Below, in pieces: positions 46,697 to 58,188 of a stretch of 64,000 bases of DNA. A program made the translations under genes and the position numbers. The notes below the pieces were generated by a model. That model saw nothing but the letters and a program-made list of their open reading frames with translations. It did not search any database and was not told the origin of the DNA. Origin of the DNA: Ipomoea triloba (taxonomy: Eukaryota > Streptophyta > Magnoliopsida > Solanales > Convolvulaceae). The number at the start of each line of letters is the position of its first letter. The stretch's first letter is position 1. Where the stretch lies: NCBI RefSeq assembly GCF_003576645.1, contig NC_044922.1:11810671-11874670 (forward strand), written 5' to 3'.

Positions 46697-46712
46697 ATTT
46701 CCCCCTTTTTGA
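46697..46712 (-). other. Polypurine tract
   Basis: On the minus strand, AAAAAGGGGGAAATTG borders the LTR start, preceded by GGTATCATC. This is the plus-strand primer typical of SIRE-type Copia elements. Confidence 0.85.
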
Positions 46713-47073
46713 TGATACCAAAACCTATACCCGAACATTTTGGCTTAGTCCAATCAAACATTGTTTTTTCGTTTTTCTCATTTTATTTTGACTAGCCAAT
46801 TTGACGAGTGTACAATAATTTGGACCTACTTGCTTTTTATTTTAAGACACATACGAAAAGTTGCAATTTGGGATTCAGTTGTAGCTTGCAATCTATCTTT
46901 TAATTTTTCTTTTCCCTCAAATCGCATTTTACAATTAATAACCGTCTGTCTAAAATAATTAAGCAATAACAACATAAATACTACTAAAATAAGCAACATA
47001 TATTAGCATCATAGATATAGCCATAGTCACGTACATATATAGCAAAATGTACGAAATAGTAGTAGCAATAGTT
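46713..47073 (-). other. 3' non-coding part of a Copia unit
   Basis: AT-rich sequence between the unidentified ORF and the polypurine tract. Nothing else is recognised. Confidence 0.45.
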
Positions 47074-47649
47074 TTACAAACAAAGCATATCTTTAATTCT
47101 TGCTCTAAGTTTCTCAAAGTTACCTTTGCAATCCTCATGGTAGAATTTCTCCTTGACCGTGCCATTGAGGTAACATTTGATAACTTCACGTGGATCTCCG
47201 GTGGGAAATACTTCTCTAGTGTACCAAGATGCACACTCCGTTAGGCTTCGTCCATCCGTGAATTTTGTTCCCTCAGGTACAAGATACTTGAGCATTCCAA
47301 CAACTTTGTCTTCTTCTATGCAAATGGGTGTACCTGTAGAATCAAGACAAAAACGAAAAGAGGGTACAAGTTCCTCTTCCACCTGAGTACCCGAACTGCC
47401 ACCATATGTTGTATCAAAATGTGAGGGTCTCCTACTTTCCCCCTTTTTGGTAGCCTCAAAAATCTTGGTGAACATAACCATGTCACCCTTCTGTTGAGCT
47501 CGGACCTCCTTCATCAACGATGAATCACACGCTTGTTGGCTTTGCATTTTCTCCATTATTGCGGTCAACTTTTGCATTGAATCGTGTAAGATTTTAATTC
47601 CTTCATGCAAGTGATCTGATTGATATTTTCTGCAAGCACACAGAGTCAA
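47074..47649 (-). CDS. Unidentified ORF (191 aa) 5' of the polypurine tract
   Basis: An intact open frame of 191 codons. The N-terminal third is a likely coiled coil (HDSMQKLTAIMEKMQSQQ), the middle is polar, and the C-terminal part includes YLVPEGTKFTDGRSLTECAS, YTREVFPTGDPREVIK and EKFYHEDCKGNFEKLRARIK. I do not recognise the family. It lies in the internal 3' region of the Copia unit bounded by the partial LTR (47927-48881) and the shared LTR. It could be an extra 3' ORF of the element, a captured gene piece, or a remnant of another element inserted there. Confidence 0.4.
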   Translation of the reverse strand: MTLCACRKYQSDHLHEGIKILHDSMQKLTAIMEKMQSQQACDSSLMKEVRAQQKGDMVMFTKIFEATKKGESRRPSHFDTTYGGSSGTQVEEELVPSFRFCLDSTGTPICIEEDKVVGMLKYLVPEGTKFTDGRSLTECASWYTREVFPTGDPREVIKCYLNGTVKEKFYHEDCKGNFEKLRARIKDMLCL

Positions 47650-47926
47650 TCACAGTATAAATTCCTGGAGTATTCCAGGGTCGATCCCATGAAGAACACA
47701 ATTAACTGCTATTCTTAATAACTAATCTTGTAGATAGGAAAAACGCAAATAAAAGAAATTCATGTATTAAAATAAATATTTGTGAATTTAAAGCAAAGGA
47801 AATTTCCAATTGATAAAAGACTAGGGATTTGGGTTCACCTATTAGATAATTAACTAACCATCCTAAGTACTGATTCGTGCGATTATAGTGATGATTGCTC
47901 CATTTATATCCTAATACTCCGTCGAG
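47650..47926. other. Unassigned segment with retroelement-like words
   Basis: ATTCCAGGGTCGATCCCATG near 47673 is a tRNA-like or LTR-leader-like phrase found in plant retroelement fragments. The sequence ends where the truncated Copia LTR begins. No gene is seen. Confidence 0.3.
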
Positions 47927-48881
47927 CACCTTTTGGTAGTGTGCACATTTGACTTGTTCACTTTTGATTTTGACAAATCAAACACTTCTTTTCAATAATT
48001 CACTCCGTGACTCTTGCTTGAGCTATAAATAATTTCCACTAAAAAAATCCTTGACTTTTTCGTAAGTTAAATCAGCTCCAAGTATGAAGTATTTCATTTT
48101 CCTTTGGATTTCTTCTCGCTGGTGCATTCATTTTCTTTCCAGATTCAAAAGTCATCCTCATCCTAAATTGGATTGAGGTCATCTTGTTTCCTAATTTGGA
48201 AGTCGTCCTCATCTTGATTTGGAATTGAGGTCATCCTCATCCTGATTTTCTTTCTATTTCTGGAAAGTCAGCCTCTTCTCGATTACTTGATTGAAGTCAT
48301 CCTCTTCTTGATTGAATGTCATCCTCTTCTCGATTTGAATGTCATCCTCTCTAATTTTGCAGTGTCAACCTCATCCTCTTCAATGTCATCCTCTCGATTT
48401 CAATGTCATCCTGATCAAATTGATTCGAGAGTCATCCTGATTTCAATTGATTGAGGTTATCCTGATCGAGGTCATCCTGATCTAACTCAGCCTGATTGAG
48501 CTGTCAACCTCTTCCTTAAAATTGATTTGTGAGAGAACTCATTCAATTTTGACTTCTTCAATTTTGACTTATGCTAGTCATCCTCTTCCTTGATAAATTA
48601 ATTCTTCCAAAAGAATTAATTCGAGGCTTGAACTCGTGACCCTATCGTCGAAGATTATTCTGGTGCTCGATCATTTTTTCACTTCTTCTATTTTTACTTA
48701 GTGGAAGCAAACGATTTACAAGTATAAAATAATTTTATACTCTATTGTAAATTTCAAACCGTCGTTGCTAATTTTGACTAGGCTTTGACTTTGGACATAA
48801 AATGTTGCTAGACTCAAAATAAAATTGGGGGTCTAAAATACATATTTGGTTCATAAAAACAATTACACTATATTCCTAACA
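47927..48881 (-). mobile_element. Truncated Copia LTR, second copy
   Basis: About 955 bp aligns with the shared LTR (about 45758-46696), including the GTCATCCTC minisatellite and the terminal TGTTAGGAATATAG on the minus strand. The LTR's 3' third and any primer site are missing, replaced by unrelated sequence. Confidence 0.88.
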
Positions 48882-49300
48882 TCAACCACAAGAAATTGAA
48901 AACAAATATATAAAAGTTAATAACAAACACCAATAAAGCAAGAGAATATATTACTTTAGTCATAAGACGTCACTGCTCACCAAGGTTAGTTGAATCTACG
49001 TCAAAGGGCGACGTTGGAAAAGTTATTTCGGTGTTGTTGTCGGTTGTTTGTGAGGAAGATATAGAGGAAGGAAGAAATGGGTAGACGGTGAGAGGGGGAG
49101 AGGTGAGGCTATGGAATTGGGATTTAGGGTTTGCATTATTTACTATTTATTGCGTTTGGGGTTATGGCAGGTGAATTGGAGAATTAAAAAATTTTAAATA
49201 ATAATGGCAGGCTAGCTCGCCCCTTAGCCGAGCTAGCCCATGTGTATTACTTTTTTACAGGTTTCGAAATTCCTAATCCACACCCGGTTGTATTATGTAG
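48882..49300. other. Flank of Copia LTR, unassigned
   Basis: It contains a purine-rich stretch (about 49040-49110) and the palindrome-like GGCTAGCTCGCCCCTTAGCC then GAGCTAGCCC at about 49210. No gene is seen. The whole segment is repeated at about 50740-51158. Confidence 0.4.
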
Positions 49301-49530
49301 CGGCAAATGATTGTGTGGACTATGGTCCGCATAGTTGTGTGGACCATGAATACAAAATACATTTTTAATATATTAAAAGTATATTATTTTTGTATTGAAT
49401 GTACATTATTTAATAGTATATATAAAATAATGTACTTTCAGTTATCAAATAATGTACTTTCAAATCATGTACTTTATGTACACAAATAATGTGTTTTTAG
49501 TATATTAAAAATGTACTTTTTATTTATGGG

Positions 49531-50317
49531 TGTAACACCCCAATTTTCACATCTTGGATTTATTACAAAATCCTTAAAATATAATACATTGCGGAAGCGT
49601 CTAACCAGCAGAAAACTGGGTGTTACCGCCACGCTTAGGTATCTTTCCTATACCCAAACGCTAAGGCTAAACTTACAACCTCAAATAACCATATCAATAT
49701 CCAGATATGTACATATGGAAATAATCCCTCAGGGTGTCTATTCTAGGATAGAGTAATCTTCAACCTCGACTCCCATCCTATTTAGAGCTCATCGGCCACA
49801 GGGGCCCACGCTAGACTGGATCTAATAAAGGACACAATGAAGTGTAATTAGCGCGACGGCTAAGTAAGGAAATCCATTGTCACTCGAAAAATAAACAAAG
49901 GTTTTCGAAAACAGCATTCAATAACAAGTGGAGTAAGATAAACGTTACCCAGCAGTCGCAGTCTACTTGCAATCACTCTAACAGCAAGCAATTCCACATT
50001 ATATAAGTAATTCCGGCACATAACACAACCATTAATTCACACGTGAGAAACACAACACCCACACTACTGTTCGAGACACCCGACAGTTAGTTCTCACAAC
50101 TTCACTCAGCGAATAGACTTCGCTCTGCAGTATGAATCAATCATACAAAATCTCACATGTTCGCTCAGTGAATAGACTTCGCTCTGCAGTATGAATCAAT
50201 CATACAAAATCTCACACATCACTCAGCGAATAGACTTCGCTCTGCAGTATGGATTAATCGTACAGACCCCTCACCATTTCACTCAGCGAAGAAACTTCGC
50301 TCTGCAGTACCGATTAA
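49531..50317 (+). mobile_element. Partial copy of the TGTAACACCCC LTR
   Basis: Identical to the first 787 bp of the solo LTR at 51389, truncated at the single N. It is a consequence of the direct duplication rather than a separate insertion. Confidence 0.85.
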
Positions 50318-50318
50318 N
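50318..50318. other. Single ambiguous base at duplication junction
   Basis: The only isolated N in the window. It marks the seam between the two identical 1857-bp copies. Confidence 0.95.
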
Positions 50319-52175
50319 CCTGATCGAGGTCATCCTGATCTAACTCAGCCTGATTGAGCTGTCAACCTCTTCCTTAAAATTGATTTGTGAGAGAACTCAT
50401 TCAATTTTGACTTCTTCAATTTTGACTTATGCTAGTCATCCTCTTCCTTGATAAATTAATTCTTCCAAAAGAATTAATTCGAGGCTTGAACTCGTGACCC
50501 TATCGTCGAAGATTATTCTGGTGCTCGATCATTTTTTCACTTCTTCTATTTTTACTTAGTGGAAGCAAACGATTTACAAGTATAAAATAATTTTATACTC
50601 TATTGTAAATTTCAAACCGTCGTTGCTAATTTTGACTAGGCTTTGACTTTGGACATAAAATGTTGCTAGACTCAAAATAAAATTGGGGGTCTAAAATACA
50701 TATTTGGTTCATAAAAACAATTACACTATATTCCTAACATCAACCACAAGAAATTGAAAACAAATATATAAAAGTTAATAACAAACACCAATAAAGCAAG
50801 AGAATATATTACTTTAGTCATAAGACGTCACTGCTCACCAAGGTTAGTTGAATCTACGTCAAAGGGCGACGTTGGAAAAGTTATTTCGGTGTTGTTGTCG
50901 GTTGTTTGTGAGGAAGATATAGAGGAAGGAAGAAATGGGTAGACGGTGAGAGGGGGAGAGGTGAGGCTATGGAATTGGGATTTAGGGTTTGCATTATTTA
51001 CTATTTATTGCGTTTGGGGTTATGGCAGGTGAATTGGAGAATTAAAAAATTTTAAATAATAATGGCAGGCTAGCTCGCCCCTTAGCCGAGCTAGCCCATG
51101 TGTATTACTTTTTTACAGGTTTCGAAATTCCTAATCCACACCCGGTTGTATTATGTAGCGGCAAATGATTGTGTGGACTATGGTCCGCATAGTTGTGTGG
51201 ACCATGAATACAAAATACATTTTTAATATATTAAAAGTATATTATTTTTGTATTGAATGTACATTATTTAATAGTATATATAAAATAATGTACTTTCAGT
51301 TATCAAATAATGTACTTTCAAATCATGTACTTTATGTACACAAATAATGTGTTTTTAGTATATTAAAAATGTACTTTTTATTTATGGGTGTAACACCCCA
51401 ATTTTCACATCTTGGATTTATTACAAAATCCTTAAAATATAATACATTGCGGAAGCGTCTAACCAGCAGAAAACTGGGTGTTACCGCCACGCTTAGGTAT
51501 CTTTCCTATACCCAAACGCTAAGGCTAAACTTACAACCTCAAATAACCATATCAATATCCAGATATGTACATATGGAAATAATCCCTCAGGGTGTCTATT
51601 CTAGGATAGAGTAATCTTCAACCTCGACTCCCATCCTATTTAGAGCTCATCGGCCACAGGGGCCCACGCTAGACTGGATCTAATAAAGGACACAATGAAG
51701 TGTAATTAGCGCGACGGCTAAGTAAGGAAATCCATTGTCACTCGAAAAATAAACAAAGGTTTTCGAAAACAGCATTCAATAACAAGTGGAGTAAGATAAA
51801 CGTTACCCAGCAGTCGCAGTCTACTTGCAATCACTCTAACAGCAAGCAATTCCACATTATATAAGTAATTCCGGCACATAACACAACCATTAATTCACAC
51901 GTGAGAAACACAACACCCACACTACTGTTCGAGACACCCGACAGTTAGTTCTCACAACTTCACTCAGCGAATAGACTTCGCTCTGCAGTATGAATCAATC
52001 ATACAAAATCTCACATGTTCGCTCAGTGAATAGACTTCGCTCTGCAGTATGAATCAATCATACAAAATCTCACACATCACTCAGCGAATAGACTTCGCTC
52101 TGCAGTATGGATTAATCGTACAGACCCCTCACCATTTCACTCAGCGAAGAAACTTCGCTCTGCAGTACCGATTAA
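50319..52175. repeat. Direct duplication, right copy (1857 bp)
   Basis: A mirror of 48461-50317. It starts inside a Copia LTR (the LTR tail continues to 50739) and runs into the solo LTR, which here continues to its natural end. Confidence 0.9.
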
Positions 52176-53892
52176 TCATACAGACTCCCTCACATTCATT
52201 ATTATTACACGACTCCGTAACCATTATACTTCCTCAAGTATATTTCCCCAAAACACACACCTTGGTTAGTGTTAGTTCTATCACAGAAATTCAAGTATAG
52301 GAGCCACATTAATTTTCAAAGTACAAATATTTTTCCAAGTTAATATAATGCACGAAAATAATATTTTGTCAAAATTGTTTCTAACCACCCTTTTTCAGAA
52401 AATTTCAGCTTGGCGCAGTCCGAAAGATTGAGTCGGTAAAAATAGTTCCCGAACTCTTTTTCACTTGAAATTTTTATGGTAGAACCCCAACTTATAGTAC
52501 TTGATGTCCATAAAAAGTTTTGGTCATTTTGATCCGCGAATAAACACAGAAAATTCCCTTTTTGCCCTTGGCAGTGTGCTGTTTTTCTCTCTGGACCAGT
52601 TTTAGAAAAATATGCGAAAACCATACTTATACTACTCCGATCATTATGAAATTTTATATGCAGGTTCTACACTTATAGATCTACATGTCAAAAAAAAATG
52701 GGATCAAAATACCTTACCGATTGTTCCCAATAAATCACGGAAGTTACTGCCAGAGACTATCCTTATTTCTTTTCACTATTTTCACAAGTATAAGCATTTA
52801 TGGACTTCATACAACATATACATGCATAAAAATAGCTATGAACATGCGTAACAAATTTACCAAAAATCAAAGTAAAGATTTTTGAGACAACTTTTAGATC
52901 TATAACATAGCACATAATTTTCATGTAAAAATTCCTAATCATGTAATTTACTAGCATTTGTCTACCTTCAAGTGATTGAGCCAACTTAAGGGATTCTTTA
53001 CCTTTGTAGAAACCTTTAAAAACCGTACTAGTTGATGGTGTTTTCCTTGGATTCCTTCACCAAAGATCCTAACATAACACCATAATACAATGTTTTCATA
53101 AATCTTAAGTTCAAGCTTAAATCTTAGGAGGGATTGAACCGAACAAAACCGAAGTTCTTACCTAGAGTTGAGCTCTTGGAATTGAAGAAATGCTTAAGGT
53201 GTTCTTGGATCACAATGGAAGACTAAGCTAAAATAATTCTCTTCTTCTTCCCCTAAGTGTGTCTCACGAAAATGAGAGAGAGAGAGATGATCATGTGATC
53301 TTGTGTGATATTGTTCTTGAAGATCAAGTAACAAGTGCAACTAGGCCATACCTTCATTAATGCTTCATTAATTGCTCAATCCAAGCTTAGATTTACTTGC
53401 CACATGTCAACACCCCATGGAGTCCTTACAAGATCTCAAATCTAATTGGCCAGTTTATGCTTAAATCAGATGAATGTTCGGAGGATTATAACTTAATTCG
53501 GAAAAATTCTAATACCAAAATTATCCTAAAAATATTCCCGTCGTAACTCACCAATTTTGAGAATTTTCCGGCATTCCGCTAAATTTAGGTACAGAGTCCG
53601 TAATAATTTATCCCTTACAGTCCATTTAAAAATTCCCCTTGAACTAACTAGAATTTCAGGCTTAATCGTATGATACTTAATAATCAAATCTCTAGGAAAA
53701 TTCGAATTGAATCTACATCCTTAAAATTTTCTCGGTTCGTGACCGGTACGTAGTTCGTAGCTTATCGATAACTAATCCTAAAAAAAAAATTATTTCGAGC
53801 ACCGAATCGTCTTCTCTTAAATGTCATAGCTTAAAAAAAATTATATCGCTATTCTCGAATTTTAACTATGCCGTAAAAACCGAGGGGTTACA
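51389..53892 (+). mobile_element. Solo LTR of a Gypsy-type element (2504 bp)
   Basis: It begins TGTAACACCCC and ends GGGGTTACA (TG...CA). Perfect 5-bp duplications ATGGG lie at 51384-51388 and 53893-53897. No internal region or second LTR is present, so it is a solo LTR left by LTR-LTR recombination. TATA-like and leader sequences cannot be fixed. The long LTR and these ends resemble Del/Tekay-type Gypsy LTRs, but I am not sure of the clade. Confidence 0.85.
51955..52190. repeat. Tandem repeat, four units of about 59 bp, within the LTR
   Basis: ACTTCGCTCTGCAGTATGAA and its variants recur at about 59-bp spacing, each preceded by CACTCAGCGAATAG. It is also present in the left duplicate at about 50100-50317. 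Confidence 0.9.
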
Positions 53893-53962
53893 ATGGGTAC
53901 TTTTTATTTATGGTCCACACAGTTGTATGGAGCATGGTCCATATAATAATGTTTGTTATGCA

Positions 53963-54459
53963 GTATGGTAGGCCGACCCAATAGGTTAGACTTATTTTTA
54001 TAGTATTTTATTTAATCAAATCATTACTTGAATATTTGATGAGAATGTTGTTGTTTTTTAAATAAATTTTTTTGCATCCCTTCATAACTTTGAATATTAT
54101 TTAAATTATAAAAACTTGAAATATTTATGAGTAATCTTCATTTCTATGGATAAATTATTTGGTAAACGTTTAGGGGTGTTTGACAATTAGTTGTTAGCTA
54201 ATAACTATTCATTTTTGTTGTTTTGACCAATTGGTAGTTTTAGCGGTTTGTATGAAAGTGTTTGGTAAATGAGTTGTTTACCATAGAGAAAAGTATTTTG
54301 GGTAAGGTTGCAAATAACTAGAAAAACCTCCTTATTCTTTTTTACTCCCCTTACTTCAAATGAGACTTGAGTGAAATCCATGAGCTTAGGCTATTTTAAG
54401 TATTTTACATGGACTGGTAGATAAATTGAGCCACTATATTAACCGAGCTTTAAAGTTTA
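53963..54459. other. Intergenic DNA with a hAT-like end
   Basis: TTAGGGGTGTTTGACAATTA at about 54170 resembles the end of a hAT element, followed by GTTAGCTAATAACT. No matching second end was found. No gene is seen. Confidence 0.35.
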
Positions 54460-55001
54460 GAATTAATACTCAATATAGTCATCGACTATAGTGGTTTTAC
54501 TTAATTTATTCTTAAATGACTTTTTGTGCTCAATTTAGTCCTCGACTTTGATGGTTTTACACAATTTAGTCATTCGTTAAAAATTTTGTTAGTTGATTGT
54601 TAGATATAGGGTCCTGATGGTAATTTCTCATCCTTCATCCCAGTTGGGATGATTCCTTCTTCTTCCCCTTATTAAGATCCACGTAGAAGTGTAAATCTTC
54701 GTACTCAAATCAACTTTAATCCTAAATAAATAAATACAGAGTAAATAAATATTTGGGTACGAAGATTTACGTTTCTACGTGGATCTTAATAAGGGGAAGA
54801 AGAATGAATTATCCCAAATGAGATGAAGGATGAGAAATTACCATTAGAACCCTATTTCCAACAGTCAACTAACAAAATTTTTAACAAATGACTATATTGT
54901 GTAAAACTATCAAAGTCGAGGACTAAATTGACCCCAAAAAGTCATTTAGGACTAAATTGGGTAAAACCACTATAGTCGATGACTATAATGGGTATTAACT
55001 C
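54460..55001. mobile_element. MULE-type fold-back element (542 bp)
   Basis: A near-complete palindrome with a loop of about 40 bp. The ends, GAATTAATACTCAATATAG and (reverse complement) GAGTTAATACCCATTATAG, belong to the TIR family of the Pack-MULE at 11149. No convincing target duplication was found. Confidence 0.8.
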
Positions 55002-55143
55002 TTAGGTAGGTAATCTGTGTCTGGTAATGTTATATTATCTCAAAGCTGATGTGGCGGTAATATTTCAAGGTAATGTGATTACCCCATTTTCTTAGGTAAT
55101 CTTAGATTACCTTGAATTATTCCAACTTTGCCCTTTTTAACTA

Positions 55144-55151
55144 ATCCCTAT

Positions 55152-55183
<32 letters not shown>

Positions 55184-55228
55184 AATATTAATAATAATAA
55201 GAATAATAATAATAATAATAATAATAAT
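55144..55228. repeat. (CAA)n and (TAA)n microsatellite
   Basis: A compound trinucleotide run of ACA then ATA units. Confidence 0.9.
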
Positions 55229-56040
55229 CTATATTATTAATAAAAACAAAATCCTCCATTTTAACTTCCTACCCAAAACAATCCTAAACTATTAAGATTT
55301 GCGTAATATTGTAAAATATGGTAATACAATTCATATTTGTACTACAAAATATGTTAATACAATTTCTAATACAATATTTTTTCCTGCTACTTTCCTATTC
55401 GTAATACAATTTTAGATTGAAATTACTAATCGTAATATAACTGTACATATACTTCCCTGCAACGTAATATATACGATTAATAAAAACAAAATCTTCTATT
55501 TTAACTTCCCGCCCAAAACAGTCCTATACTATTAAGGTTTGCGTAATATTGTAAAATTTGGTAATACAATTCCTATTCGTACTAAATTGTACATTAAAAT
55601 ATGGTAATACAATTCATATTCAATATGTATTCTTTCTTACTTTTTCTATTCATAATACAATTATAGAATAAGTTACTAATCATAATAATACAATACATAT
55701 ACTTTCTTGCAACGTAATTATACTATTAATTAAACAAAATTGTCTATTTTAACTTCCCGCCCAAAACAGCCCTATACCATTAAGGTTTGCATAATATTAT
55801 AAAATATTATAATACAATTCCTGCTATTTGTACTACATGTGTTCATTAAAATATGTTAATACAATTCTTAACACAATATATTCTTTCCTACTTTCCTATT
55901 CGTAATGCAATATTAGATTAAAATTACTAATAGTAATATAATTGTACATATAGTTCCCTGCAACGTAATCTATACTATAAATAAAAACAAAATTCTCTAT
56001 TTTAACTTTCCGCCCAAAACACTACTATGCAATTTTTTAT
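55229..56040. repeat. Tandem repeat of about 240-250 bp, over three units
   Basis: AAACAAAATC(C/T)TC followed by TTTTAACTTCCCGCCCAAAA recurs near 55246, 55486, 55734 and 55987. Each is followed by ACTATTAAGGTTTGCGTAAT and, later, GCAACGTAAT. The divergence between units shows an old array. Confidence 0.85.
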
Positions 56041-56296
56041 TTTCTTCCCTCCGATATAAATAATGGCAGTGGACGGTAGTGAAGTATTGTACGATCGATT
56101 TATGGTTTGATCTCCAAGAACACCTATTAATATGCATAGAAATGGTAATACAACTCAAATTCAAATTATTTGTAATACCCTTTACATTTTATTATATAAA
56201 TTTTGATTTATTTATTGTTTTAAATTATTGATTTACTCCAATTAATTTGTTAATTGTTATGTACTTATTTGATTTTATTATCAAATTAATCAATAC

Positions 56297-56890
56297 ATGT
56301 GCGACATGAACACTACAGAAAGACGAACATATTTAAGTTATGGTTGTTTGTCTAAGGCAGAATCAAACGGTGAAAATCTATCAAAAGTACATGCTCCTGA
56401 ATTTCTAAATAGTTTGAGATGGTTTGGACTCCCTAATCATTCATTAATATTAAAGGTCGGTGCACCTGCTATGTTATTACGGAACATAGATCACCCTCTT
56501 GGTCTTTGCAACGATACGCGCCTCATCGTCATAGGATTGGCAGATCACATTATTGAAGCAAGAACAGTTAATGGGACGCATGAAGGAACCAAAATTCTTA
56601 TCCCCCGAATGTCTTTCACTCCTTCTGATATGAGATTGCCCTTTAAGTTTCAGCGTAAACAATTCCCATTGATGCTCGCATATGCCATGACTATCAACAA
56701 AAACTAATGGCAAACACTAACTCATGTTGGGTAAACTGATGTTTAATCACGGTCAATTGTACGTGACTTTTTCCCAAGTTACCCATCCTGATGACCTGAA
56801 GGTGTTAGCGCTAGACGAGTATGGACAAGATTCTATTAGTGCTACCAATGTCATCTACAAAGAGGTTTCAATAATGTGTAATTCGAGCTG
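56297..56890 (+). pseudogene. Helitron Pif1-like helicase C-terminal remnant
   Basis: A frame from 56297 to the TAA at 56705 encodes the end of a plant Helitron replicase/helicase: FLNSLRWFGLPNHSLILKVG, MLLRNIDHPLGLCNDTRLIV, LPFKFQRKQFPLMLAYAMTI and then a stop instead of the usual SQG segment. Past the stop, another frame gives QLYVTFSQVTHPDDLKVL, the conserved final part. Helitron proteins are over 1,000 residues (Rep plus Pif1 helicase); only the C-terminal 190 or so are visible and they are broken. It marks a Helitron that was once autonomous. Confidence 0.85.
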
Positions 56891-57335
56891 GTGATATTAT
56901 GTTTTTTTTTCAAAGAGCAAATTTGCCCAAGTTATACAAATCCTAAACATTGATATATAAAATCTTCAAAGTTTCAGCACTGGATGCTTACATCTACACA
57001 TTAGTTATTAATTTAATAATGATTTGGCCAAATTCATGCAAGGATACAGTCACAAAACATAATCGATCCAAACCATGTATCTTTTCAATTGCATTATATA
57101 ATATTTGATTTTATAATTTCTATAATTATTTACTGATCCAAATATTCTTAAAATATTATAGCAAATAGTAGTAGTAGTAGTAGCAATAGCAGCGGCGGCA
57201 GCAATAGGAGCAGCAGTAGCAGTACTAATAATAATAATAATAATAATAATAATTAAATAAATATATGTTTATATAATAAATATAAATGCGTATATTTATA
57301 TATTTATTTTTTTAATATTTAAGCACTAAGGAAGG
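56891..57335. other. AT-rich DNA with trinucleotide repeat
   Basis: Non-coding. A compound (TAG)n/(CAG)n-like repeat occupies about 57165-57223, followed by an (ATA)n run to about 57253. Confidence 0.7.
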
Positions 57336-57414
57336 GGTTTGGGTGGGATAAAAGCCACAGGTGAGGAGTGAGATAGAATCTCAGCACTAGGTCAAGAAAA
57401 AAATTCGCCACCTA

Positions 57415-57800
57415 CGAACTTCAACAATGTACACTGTAAGACATAAAAATGTGCACTAAAAGAAGGGAAAATGTGCACTAGAAGGGCAAAAATGCGCACT
57501 GAAAACACAAAGATATGAAACAGTTATTGAAAAATTAAATTTAATATAGGATCTTCAACACAAATCATAAACGACCATAAATAATTAAAAAAAAACAAAC
57601 AATATTCAACTCAAATTAGTAATTAGTGATCAAGATTAATTGATCTTTTAAAAAAAGTTCGTCATCTACAATTTTTTAAAAAAAAAGCTCTAAAAGTCAC
57701 AACAATGTGCACTAGAAGAAGGAACAATGTGCATTGTATGGCACAACAATGTGCTCTGGTAGAAGGAACAATGTGCACTGGAAGAAGGAACAATGTGCAT
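57415..57800. repeat. GTGCACT minisatellite, left arm (part 1)
   Basis: Units such as AACAATGTGCACTGGAAGAA repeat with a period of 20-25 bp, pairing into about 44-bp higher units with GCATTGTATGGCA. It continues at 58485-58660 after the nested element. Confidence 0.85.
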
Positions 57801-57803
57801 TGT

Positions 57804-58149
57804 GGCTTTGTTTGGCAGAGCTTATTTAGGAGCTTATAGCTTATTTTAAGCTACTAATAAGCTATAACCTCTGTTTAGTAACGTTATCAAAATAAGCTAG
57901 TAGCTTAAAATAAGAGTTTATTTTGAAAAGCTATTTTAGATAGCTTTTCAAAAATAAGCTAGTAGCTTCTTAACTTTTTTTCATCTTTATCTTTATTATT
58001 TTAAATAAACGACATTATTTACTCTTCCCAATTAAAACTCTTTTGGTCTTTTCTCTTCAATATGTTTCGTTGTAATTTCAATTTGACATTTATGTTTGAA
58101 AAATAAATTTTGTATGAACTAATTTTATGAATTATAAACATTTTGTTTT

Positions 58150-58188
<39 letters not shown>

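Larger units (their letters stand above)
48461..50317. repeat. Direct duplication, left copy (1857 bp)
   Basis: From CCTGATCGAGGTCATCCTGA onward the sequence reappears at 50319 with a constant offset of 1858 bp, apparently without any difference. The left copy stops at a single N (50318), and the matching base in the right copy (52176) is T. This looks like two contig ends with an unmerged overlap. Confidence 0.9.
51159..53954. mobile_element. GTCCACACAG MITE interrupted by a solo LTR
   Basis: The left arm (CGGCAAATGATTGTGTGGAC) starts at 51159 and the right arm ends at about 53954 (GGTCCATATAATAATGTTTG). Flanks TTATGTAG (51151-51158) and TTATGCAG (53955-53962) differ at one base and may be its target duplication. 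The LTR at 51389-53892 sits inside. Same family as 28881-29145. Confidence 0.75.

Noticed and set aside
49307..51614. Repeated small open frames (60 and 81 codons) as a conserved gene pair
   Set aside because: They occur twice only because of the direct duplication and lie in MITE and LTR sequence.
48461..52175. Genuine recent segmental duplication
   Set aside because: Apparent identity, single-N seam and matching overlap favour an assembly artefact, although long reads are needed to exclude a real tandem.
50104..52190. CRISPR-like array (59-bp repeat units)
   Set aside because: The units are contiguous with no unique spacers, in a plant LTR; it is a tandem repeat.
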